The position numbers and the translations under genes were made by a program. Under the pieces are notes generated by a model, which was not told where the DNA came from, searched no databases, and was given only the letters and a program-made list of their open reading frames with translations. This document shows positions 24,401 through 36,400 of a stretch of 64,000 nucleotides of DNA, piece by piece. The DNA comes from Margaritifera margaritifera (Eukaryota > Mollusca > Bivalvia > Unionida > Margaritiferidae), in contig JAQPZY010001660.1 in NCBI GenBank assembly GCA_029931535.1, forward strand, positions 6,766,001 through 6,830,000. Direction: 5' to 3'. Positions within the stretch are counted from its first letter, which is position 1. The number at the start of each line of letters is the position of its first letter.

Positions 24401-27400
24401 TGCGATTATGCGTGGTTGAGTAGTCGGATTACAATTGTTAAAGAACAGCTAGCATGTATGTACACAACAAGCGGCTAATTGATTACCTTATTGTTGTAAT
24501 TTGGAGAGTTTAAGGCCAAATGCGGGATATTGTTTGAGGTGTTATAAGTAATAAAAGGATCAAAGGTAATCTATGATGACCGTGAGTCTTTGATTAAAAC
24601 TCGGTGTCACAGGATGAAGCCGGGTTGGGACTGGATTAGTGAAGACACCGAAAGCAACTGCGTTGATAAGATGTTTATTTATAAACGCAATTTAAAGATG
24701 AACAAATCTGACACCATTATAACAAAAAGATAAGGAAAATTATAAAGTTCCTAACATGGAACTATCAACAACAAGTAACTCAATCAGAAAAATCAAAGAT
24801 GAATTTAACAAATGGAATTTTAAACAAACGTGAATAACATCCTATCACCAATCAACAAATAAGAGTATTTGAACTACACCCCAATATAAACAAGGTCTTA
24901 TTAAGCACCAAGGGTGACCAAAGCATGTGATTTATGCACTTATCAATATGATACTCATTTATTCATCAATCTATTAACTCATCACTTTATCAATTCATCA
25001 AGTGATATTGGAATATGTATGAATTTATGGATCTGTTGTTCATATAACGATATTGAAATGGGAATGCATGAAATTATGAATCTATCACACATATAGCGAT
25101 ATTGAAATGTGAATACATGTAATTTTGCACAGATAGCAATATTGAAAATAACAATAAAATGGAACACCTAATATGTATAACTATCGCGGTGCCCGTTTGA
25201 CGACCAAGATGTATCTCCGGTTCCACCCGCTCTAGTCAATGGTCAAGGAGCCACCATGCATGGTCCACCCCTCCAAGTGTGTTGAAGGATCCCTTGAGAG
25301 CCTTCACATTTTACACAGACCCGCTGGTCGAGAAGCCTTGGTCCCTCGCATCGATAAAACCAGTGCACTCTTCTGAACCAACATCACCAGACACAGCGTA
25401 TACGTCACAAGAAACCACACAGTTCTGTGACTCCACAACACCAAACCATATATAAGGACAGCTAAAAGTATAACAACTAAACCGTGTAGTACATATGACA
25501 CGGTTAGTACTTTTGCATTGATATATGTTGCGCATGCACGCACATGAATTGCATCTAGTTACACATTACATTAATCATTCAATGCATGCCACGTATAATT
25601 AAATAATATCCGTCTGTTCAGTTACAACAAATAGCTAACTTGAACCAGACTATAGTATTTCTAATATCATGGCGTTGTATGACCTAGGTATTGACTCTCT
25701 GTAGAATTTAGAATAAATTCTAAAACATCTAATATATGAAACAATTATGTCATATAAAACGAATAGTGATAAAGAATACTATCTTAAATTTCACATACCT
25801 CTACAGCTGAAGATTTGCTCCCGTAAAGAGGTAAGCTTTCTGACAAGACTCGTCGTAGTGTAATTTGTTTATAGAGAATTTCCTCTATATGTACCCTAGC
25901 TGTGACAGATATGCACAGTAGCTAGGTACTTAGGTTTGCACTGCAGGCAATTTGCACGTGCAGCATGGGGTGAATCGCACTCAGTATTTCAAAATAACTA
26001 GAGCCGAAAAAATAAACAACCCTCGAGTAACGCTCTAGTCAGAAACGAAACCCGAATACATTTTTGATCACATATACATATTGATATAAATCATACAATT
26101 CCGTGACACTCGGCCGACCTGTCGTGGAAGGAAGATAAAATAGAGAGACCGACCAAAAATGATCTAGGCAGAAACATTTGAGTAAGTGTTTTGATTTGTT
26201 GTCTTTTAATTGTTCTTGTATTGTTCACGATGGTTTAAGATGAATATTTAAGGGCAGCTTGTATATTTTTTTTTTTCAATTAATGTCAAAATGCCGAAAC
26301 ATCCACTTTCTCCCAATGCTAAGAAGCCACCAGCTAAGAAATACTACAATAAGTTTAACAACGCTTGGATACCAGAATTTCAGTGTGTGCAGGCGAGTAG
26401 CAAAGGTCGTGAGTTTGCTTTGTGTGTTTCATGCAAAGTGGATTTTAAGATAGTATATGGAGGAAGAAATGATAAAATGTATTACTTAATATTTAATTTT
26501 AAAGTTCGGATAAATTATTAAAATCATGTGTTTTTTAACTGTTTATTTCAAGTCTAAATCTAATTTGTTTAAAATGAATTACAGTGGTGAAACTTGCCAA
26601 CAGATTTTTGGACCTAAGCCTAGAAGAGAAACAAGCCCTTGAGGATGAGGCTCAGGAATACATATTAAGTCCAAGCCAGCAACAGAAAAATTTAAGTTAG
26701 AACTTCTTTCCAGACTGAGTGTAGTTGTCCTGTCATTGCCACATTCCAATGCTGACACAGAGAGGACATTGTGCATACTTTGGAAAATCCAGAGTGATTC
26801 AAGGGGAAATCTGGACTAGAAAACTATTGACAGCCTGCTAAGTGTGAAGGTTGACAATCACAGTGAATGTCACCAGTGGTCACCAGACAGTGATCTTGTG
26901 AAGGAAACTAAAAATGCCTGTGGATTTTATACAAAATCTTTGCAGTGAACTCTGAGATGTACTACTCTTCCTTTTTCATTTAATTGACAATATACTGGCT
27001 CCTATTAACTAACTATTATTGTAACATTTTCCATCAGATTCTGAATCGGATTCATGTTCAAAATTTGTGTTTTATTATAATATGAAGAGAATACATATTA
27101 TGTGAAAAAACGCACTTGTTTTGTTTTCAATCCCCTTAAAACACGTAAAATTTATGCCGATAAAAAATCTACCTTTTTAGAAGCCAATCTACTGATCAAA
27201 ATTTGTAAATCTACTGGTTTGAAATCCTGGTTCTGTCACATGTATGCCCCAGTGACAGATAAAGCCGCTCCATATGTTCATGTTAACAATTTTATTTGTC
27301 AGTAATGGACGGTAAAAGGACATTTAACCAATCAAAATAGATTTAACAAATGATGGTTCTTGCTATGAAAGACATCATATACTAAATATGACTCCTAAAG

Positions 27401-30400
27401 ACAGGGATTTTCTGGAATTTTCGACCATGTGATAGTTAATGCATGTAGTTGTTGACAGTGGAAACAATGGCTTTTGCTAGCGATTTGGAATAGTAATTTT
27501 CAGGCTCTTCAGAGAATGAAATTGATGATATTGATTTAGGAAGTGTTGGCAGTGACAATGAATTATTGTCCTTGTCCAGTCTGTCAGAAATTGAGATAGA
27601 ATCAGATGATGAAGACAGTGCAGTGTGGACAAGAGAGCCATGTGCTCCGCAAGTCACCAGATTCACTGAAAGTGTTGGTCCTACATGTACTTTTGTTTTG
27701 GACGAGGGCAAAAAAAAAAAAAAATAGATTTCTTCTTTAAATATTTACTCCTGGTATTAAATGAAAAAACTGTGGCTGAAACTAACAACTATGCAGCAAA
27801 ATGTATGAAAGAGAAGCCAAACAATGTTTGACAGAAAAAAGGCAGCATGAGGTGTCCATTATGTGCAAGCAGTGTGATGTTCCTCTTTGTGTAAAACTTA
27901 ACTGCTTTTACAAATATCACCAACAGCAACTACAGAAGTAGTAGAACATAATGACCAATTAAACATTTGTATTATGTGTCCAAATTGGACATATAACTTT
28001 GTATAAAATAATGACAGACAAATTTTAGAGTTACAAATAGTGTGTTCTGTGTTTAATATTCATGGATTTTCTTATCAATCTTGTGGAAGTCAGTGGAATA
28101 AAAGAATCATACAGACAAAAGGTAGTTATAGCTTTTATTTATGCATGGTTTTAGTATATCAATCAGTCAATTATAAGGAAATAACTAAAAAAATTGGCCC
28201 CTATCCCCAAATCAGCAGCTAAAGAGTTACCATTTGGCAGCAGCAGCATCAGGCTCTGGTAGTCAGCCCCCAAATCAGCCGCAGTAGTGACCCCATCTGT
28301 TAGGCAGAGCAGTGAGCACTACAGTAGCACTAGTAGTTAAAGAGTTAAATGAGCATTAGGATGTAAAGTGATAGAAACCTAGTCAATCACCTCTGTGAAT
28401 GAGCATTAGGATGTAAAGTGATAGAAACCTAGTCAATTACCTCTGTTAAATGAGTATTAGGACCTAAAGTGACAGACACCTAGTAAATCACCTCTGTGAA
28501 TGAGCATTAGGACCTAAAGTGATAGAAACCTAGCCAATCACCTCTGTTAAATATGAGCATTAGGGTTTAAAGAGATAGAAACCTAGTCAATCACCTCTGT
28601 TAAATGAGCATTAGGACCTAAAGTGATAGAAACCTACCCAATCACCTTTGTGAATGAGCATTAAGACCTAAAGCAATAGAAACCTAGTCAATCACCTCTG
28701 TTAAATGAGCATTAGGACCTAAAGCTATAGAAACCTAGTCAATCACCTCTGTTAAATGAGCATTAGGACCTAAAGCTATAGAAACCTAGTCAATCACCTC
28801 TGTTAAATGAGCATTAGGACCTAAAGCGATAGAAACCTAGTCAATCACCTCTGTGAATGAGCATTAAGACCTAAAGTGACAGACACCTAGTAAATCACCT
28901 TGGTGAATGAGCATTAGGACCTAAAGCGATAGAAACCTAGTCAATCACCTCTGTGAATGAGCATTAAGACCTAAAGCAATAGAAACCTAGTCAATCACCT
29001 CTGTGAATGAGCATTAGGACCTAAAGCGATAGAAACCTAGCCAATCACCTCTGTTAAAGGAGCATTAGGACATAAAGTGATAGAAACCTAGTCAATCACT
29101 TTTTGTGAATGAACACTACGACCTAAAGTAATTGAAACCTAGTCAATCATCTCTGTGATTGAGCATTAGGACCTAAAGTGATAGAAACCTACCGAATCAC
29201 TTCTGCGAATGAGCAAGCAAATCCAATAGGTATATTCTGGTTGGCTGAATGCCAGTGATGATGTAACAGTTAATAATAGTAAAATCACAGTTTAAGGTAA
29301 GAAAGGTGACAAAACAAACCTTGCCTAATTTCTTGAAATTATGACAGTGAAATTGCAACATGTCAACTATTAAGGAAAACTAGTAACATAAGAATGTTAT
29401 GCTTTAAATTTAATAAAAGTTGGTCTATCTGTTTTCACAACAGAACAACAACACTTAAAGACTTAAGTTACAATTTATATAGAATACACAAGATGATTAT
29501 GTTAATCAGGCATGGATGTGTATTGGACTTGCTTCGCACCACTGAAGCCATAGGTTCAGCTCCTGGCTTCCACACATCTATATCTGGTTCTCTGGATTGC
29601 TCCATCTCAAGGACCAACATCAAAGCCCTCATGTTCATTGTTTAAGCCATTGACTTGCTGTACAAGCAATGTAAATTAGATAAATTACACAGCTTTATTC
29701 AACAAATATGCATCATTGATTATTGCTTGCTGTTCAGCCACTATTACATCAAAGTATAGGGCTGTTTGCATCAGTTTGGTCAAATTGTATTACATCACTA
29801 ACTATTGCTTGATGTTCATCAATCAAAGTACTTTATTTTGCCCCAAGGCTGTTTGAATCAGCCTGGGCACATTATATGACATCACTGACTATTAGGGGTG
29901 AAACGATACGATTCACGATATACAACCTATGATACGATATATTATCGATACACATATCAAATTGATGGTATTTTCATCTTTAGAAGGTCTGTCAGTGGTA
30001 GGGTGGTGTCATTTTATAAGAGTTGACTTATAGGTTGCATTTGTAGTATGCAGATTACAGACAGACATAGACTTATCATCTGTTCATATGCCATTCTCAT
30101 CCTGGACAAGATATTTTTTTTAAAAAACTTCCAAACTGACTACCTGTTAGATGTAATTTTTATTCAATCATTTAGGCCATTTCACGCTGCTTCATTTGAT
30201 CAGGTACATGACTCATCTTGGACACCAAGCCCTTTGTTTTGCACTGCATGAATGCTTTTAAAACATCTTATTACCAATTTCAGATCTTCACTTAAATTTG
30301 GAAGGCATTACGGTGTTATCTTGAAAACAGAAGAAACAGTGCAATTTCCTCGTGCAAGGAAAATCTTATCTAGAACAAGTCAGAGTGTGGGAGCAGAGAT

Positions 30401-33400
30401 GACTAACAACCAGATCATTCGCATTGTACTTCCTGCAGATGCAAAACAACTGCCATGGCCACAGACACTCGTTTCTCTCAGGGAAACAGGAAACTATTGA
30501 CAACACAAACTTCCCTTCAACAAATTAACAAGGTGGCTATAACTCATGCAGTTTGGAATTAGCTCCCTTGCGGATTCTGTGCTAAAATTTTTTATCCCGT
30601 CAGCACGTTCAGTCGCTGATTACATATATCAGTGTAAAAGGAGACATTCCAAACTTGTTACCCATGCACGATTTAAGTACTTTACAGATCATTTAATAGC
30701 CACTTGTGCACGAAGTTTCTCTGTTGCTTTGTATCTATTTGGATCGAGTTTGGATGCCAATACTTCTGGTGTGTGAATAAGCTACACTTAGTTCTGATTC
30801 ATGGTTATTGTTTTACTACAGACTTGAACAAACAATAACCACCAATCAGAATTGAATGTAACATATTTCACTGCGTGACACACCAGAAGTGTAGCCTTCA
30901 AATTCGAACCAAGTAGAAAAGATGAGAAGCAACAGAGAAACTTAACGTAAATGTGGTTATTAAATGATCAGTAAAGTACTTAAATTATACATGGGGAACA
31001 AATCTGGAATGTCTTCGTTACATTGATATATGTTGTCAGTGACTGAGCATGCTGACAGGATAAAATAATCAGCATGGAACTGACGAGGAACAGATTTCAA
31101 ACCTCGTGAGTTAGTCACCTTATGTTTGTTAATTTGTAGAAGGCGAGTGGGTGTTGTCAATAGTTTTTCTCAGATGAATTCTCAAATTCAAAGAATGAAA
31201 AGGCAAACAACTAATAATTATTCATGACTGCTGAAGATTAAAGTAACTTGTATAGGATATGTATCATTTTGTATTGTTTCTTCAACTCTTGTATCGATAT
31301 GGGTATTGATTTGAAAAAGTATCAATACATCGATATATCAATTAATCGTTTCACCCCTGCTGACTACTGATTCATGTTCAGCAGCCATTACATGAAAGTA
31401 CCTTATTTTGCCCCATGGATATTCACATTGTATTACATCACTGACTACTGACTGATGTTCAGCAACCATTACATCAAAGTACCTAATTTTGCTCCAGACC
31501 AATTTCAGTTAGAAATACAACTTTCAGCAGATGATGGCCTATGCAATGGAAATTGTAGTACTAATTGTCTTCATATTTACTGATCATAGTCGATAATTTT
31601 CAACAAGATGTTATGGGTATGACTGGTATGAGGTTCTAATCTGCAACAAATTTTATTAATACTGGGGGTAAACTAGTGAAAATATAATGCTGTACAAGTT
31701 TAACCCACAATGCCCTGCAGAAAATTACCCAAAAGGATCTGCAAAAATGGCCAATGTGTACAGGAATTTCTGTGTTTGCCATTGGCTGCTACAAATTATA
31801 GTTCTAACTGAAATTAAAAATTCATCTGATAAAAATAACTGAGCTCTCATGTTGTCACGGTTTGTTATAATTTTTAATTTGGTGAATTATTTTCTCAGAA
31901 ACCATAATGGATATACCCATTCAACCATGTTGAAATAGACTTAGTGTGAGCCCTGGGGTCCACCATTGATCCAGGCATGCATGTCCTAAGGCCATTTGGT
32001 AGTAACCCGGACAATTGTGATGAATTATGCATATCTGCAAGGCTGGGTTCCTGTGACCAGACTGTAGTAGATATGGTCAAAAGTATAATGGTAGCTGAGA
32101 AACCTAATGAATTAAAGTTGCAGTATACCCAAATAATTACACTCAGAATTTGTTGTTTTAAGTCCCCAGCCTCAGATAATAACTAAGTGTACTTCAACAA
32201 ACATAAAAAAGACATTAATATTGTGATGAAAGCTATCTAATGCATAAATACTACTCTAAAATGTATATATTTTAAAACACTATTCTTGTTGGTGTTTTAC
32301 TGAATGAACATCAAAATACAGAGCTCTCTCTCTCTGATACACACACACACACAAATTCAAACTTAATCACCCTTCCCAGTTGCTTTTGTAAATAGTATCT
32401 CCTGACTTAATGTGCCTTCCTGTCACAATTTTTCTTTTTCTGTTAGCACTGTTTAGCATGATGCAGAAAATGTTGAGGTTTGCACTCATGCCATTTGTTC
32501 ATTTAGATGGTAGGTTATAGATAAACACTTTAAACAATATCTTCATAAAATGTGACAAAATGTCTCTAAGGTATCTCTCTATGTATGGCAACTATGCTGA
32601 TTTTTGTCTTAATTTCCTTTCTTTACAATAAATGAATCCCATTTTCCCCTTTCAGTTTTTTCACAAATAACTTTGCAATAATTGTGTCAAGTGTAAAAAG
32701 TAATTTGAGGGAAGACAACTCCTGTTTTTACCGTAGTTTTATTTTATTGCTGATCACAGTACAATTGCAAAATGATATAAAAAGGCAGGTTGATTACAAA
32801 GCTATTTTCTTGTCTGCAAAGGCTCAAGTTTATAGCAGTTGACCAAACTCAGTGAAAGCCTAATACAATAAGACCTCTAGAAGTTAAGCCCTAGAGTCGT
32901 AACTGAAGGAAAGCTCTCCAGCAAACCATATAAGAGATCATTCAAGCTGCCAACTTTACCTTTTTAACACTATTACACCAAAACTGTTGGTCTATTCAAG
33001 TCATAAATTTCATGAAACTGAAGAACAAATTAAAAATTTTATGGAAAAATTGACCAAAAAAAGATTTGATCAAAATAGCTACCTGTCTTAGCATACATGT
33101 TTGTAGAAAAACTAATTAATATCAGAAATGTTATGAATGAAGTACTTTTTTTGTGCAGAACAAACTATTTAATCTCAGAGAAATGGAAATCATTATCAGT
33201 GTTGTGAATAAAGTACCTGTTTGTAGAAAAAAAACTAATTAATATCTGAGAAATGGAGATTATTAGCAGTGTTATGAATAAAGTACCAGTTTGTAGAAAA
33301 ACTAATTATTATAAGAGAAAAATAGAGATCATTAGCTGTGTCATGAATAAAATACCTGTTTAACTAATTAACATCAAAGAAATGGATATTTATTAGCAGA

Positions 33401-36400
33401 TTTATTAGCAGCATTATGAATAAAGTACCTGATACTACTGGACACATGATCAGTTCGTCCTTGTAACAGGCAACCCTGGAAGGTGGAAGCCATGTAAGTC
33501 CTGTATCTTCTTTTCCTTTGGCATCTTGTTCTGTTTCCTGACAAAACCTCTCCTCCTCCCCCATCTCCTCTTTCATCCAGTTGTCTGGCAGTTGGCTTTC
33601 CTGCCATTCATCTTCAGATACATCTGCAATAGTAGAAGGTACAAATAAAAATTTCTAACATATCAGCAAATGTCATTTTGATGTCAAGACTCTTCCAGTG
33701 TTGCAGTATCACACAAAATTACTGTATACTTTGGCCACTTTTTGACAAAACGTCCAAAGTTTGTTAGAATGTGGATGACATATTCGTGTGTAAGGCTTGA
33801 AGCACATTAATGATGGTCTGAAAGTAGCAAATATTCATTTTACTGGCTGTTATTGCTAACATATGCACCTATCCCCCACTCTTTATTTATTGTTTTTCCC
33901 ATCTATCTATTCTGCTCTTGATGATGAGAGCTATTGGTTTAAAGTAACATTACTCTAGTTGAGAGTTTGACAAATATTTTATTTCTGAAAAATTATATGA
34001 AACATCCTTAAAACTGGGATGTTAGGTCACGGGGCAAGTCTCAAATGTGATGGAATGATAGAATTGGGAAATCTAACCCATGGGATAAGATCTGTGTTAG
34101 AGATAGGGCTTTCCCAGTCAATGGTACAAAGTGTACTCCCCTAGGTGAAGCATGCCCAGTCCATGGTAAAACTTTTACTCCCGAAGTTGAGACTTGCCCA
34201 GTCCACAGTACAAATCCTTCTCAGCAAGGTGAGGCTTGCCCAGTTCATGGTACATATCTTACTCCCCAAGGTGAGGCTCGCACAGTCCATGGTACAAATC
34301 TTATCCCCGAGGGTTTGATTTCCCTATCCTGCACACACATGTGAGGAAGATTATATTTGTATCATATTCCTATATGTGAAAGATCATGTTTTCCTGTGCA
34401 GAACACTTGATTGCTGTCTGTCATCACATGATCTTCAACAATGAGCACAGTGCACACAAAGTGTCAAAAACTCTCCAATTTCCATCATCACTTGAGCATT
34501 CTTTCACAATAACCAAGATAAACATTATTTGCAACACATTTTATTACTAAAATTAGCACCAGTTGAAGTTAAGTGTCCTGCAAACAGGATGTTTCACACT
34601 GATCGACCTAGCTACATGTATGGCTTCTGTAGTCCAATTTTGCATTGAAAAAGCCATTATTGTAATTTTTTGTTTTAGAATTCATAATCTCTTTATTATT
34701 TATGAAGGTAAATCAATTTTGACATGTTCACATTTGTATCACTGCACAAGCTCTCTGTAGTACACAATTCGAATGCTGCGTGTTTTAATGTCATTTAAAG
34801 TTTAGAATTAATTTTTTTATGTAAATTTAACTTTTTACGCTCTATATTAAGCTGAGGGGACTTTCAATGGATGTCTTGCTGTTTTAAAGTTATATCACTA
34901 TTCACAATATGCCACTTTGACTTCGACCCTCATTTTTCATTTAGGAATGTGAGAAAAATAATCCTTCATACCATGGTGCTGGATAGGAAAATTCCACCTA
35001 GGGGATCAGAAAACGTAAAGCCTAGTGTCTGACACAAAATATTTATCCCAAGGGTGGAATTTTCCTATCCTACACTGAAACATAATGAAAGATTCTTTTT
35101 CTCACATTTCTGAACAAAAAATGGCAATACACAGTGTCTGAATTGTGTACTGCAGATAGCTTGTGCAATGATACAAGTGTGAACAGGTAAAAAAATAAAG
35201 ACCACTCTTATCCATAAAATTTAACAAGCGAGACAAAAAATAATGAAATAGTCCTTGATTCAACTTTGATCTAGAATTGATTTACCCTTCAGAAAGAATG
35301 AGAACAAAATTTTTAAAACATTAACAATTAACAACAATGACTTTATTGACTTGAAATTGCACTAAATAAGTTGTAATGTATCTAGGTCGATCAGTGTGAA
35401 ACGGCCTGTTTATAGGACACTTAACTTCAAACACTGCTTGCTTTAGTATGCAAATGTGTTGCAATTAATGTTTATGGTGATTACTGTGAAAAAATGTTCA
35501 ACTGATGATGGAAATCAGAAAGTGTTTGCTATTTTGTGTGCACTATGCTCATAGTAGATGGTCAAAATAGTTCAAAAGTCAGGATAAAGGTCATGTGTGA
35601 GGTAGGATAGAGCTATCCTGCACTGGTGTTCCACACTGGAAAACATGATCATACACATATAGGAATGTGAGAATCTATTATTCTTGCCCACCACATGTAT
35701 TATTTTGCATCAAAAACACTGCAGTATATAACAAGTTTGTGTACCATTTGCACATTACAACATGTGCATCGATGATATATATATATTAAGTGAATGCCAT
35801 CACATAGGTAATGCATGAACTTATCTACCCTAAGGCAACCAGGGTTCCCACACTTTTTGGAACAAAATTTACCAGGTCTTTTCCAGGTTTTCACCTGGAT
35901 GAAATTGTTTTCAACGTTCATGTATGACCCATACAGAATGGAATCAACAAGAAATTGGTTTCAAAAAATTTTTAATAATCAAAAGCGGTTTTTTAGGCTC
36001 TCATATAACAGCTGAATTAGACATATGATCAAGTATTAACCACAGGATTCATCACTAGAAACAAGTATAACTATTGAAATTCATATAAATTTGCATGTAA
36101 CTTGTTTAAATTTACAAAATAAAATGTTAACTTTACTCTACTTGAATTATGTTGGTATGAAGAAAGTTTTTTTTTTAAAAAGGGTTATTTTACATTTTGA
36201 CAAAAACGCCTAAACATCATAAATCTTTGCATAAAAAAGGACTGCATTCTTTTATATAAAAAAAAACATCTAGTCGGTGCCCTAACATCTACTTTCAATG
36301 TAATCTGACTATGGACTGTTTATTGAATGCAACCATTGTCAAGTAGGTCCAGTGTGAACCACCAAATAATAAGCAAAGATTAATCACAATAAATGTTCAT

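Larger units (their letters stand above)
24085..28348 (+). mobile_element. piggyBac-like element with TTAA target duplication (interrupted by hAT)
   Basis: The ends are TTAA (24085-24088 and 28345-28348) followed by inverted termini CTCTCTAACTA on the left and CTCTTTAACTA (reverse complement) on the right. TTAA duplication is the piggyBac hallmark. The target is the 50-bp satellite, whose copies contain 'ctctgttaaatgag'. A 3.07-kb hAT element splits it (24178-27246). Without that insertion the element is about 1.2 kb, with a cut-down transposase ORF at 27467-27940. Confidence 0.85.

Noticed and set aside
25304..25543. 79-codon hydrophobic minus ORF inside the hAT element
   Set aside because: Overlaps another open frame, no homology seen; probably chance in a non-coding 5' region.
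22685..29215. Regular 50-bp repeats that could suggest a CRISPR array
   Set aside because: Whole units repeat without unique spacers, and the window is clearly eukaryotic. It is a satellite.
31895..32080. Minus-strand ORF considered as the missing caspase small-subunit exon
   Set aside because: No caspase motif and wrong phase; the exon at 21239-21480 fits motifs and phase exactly.
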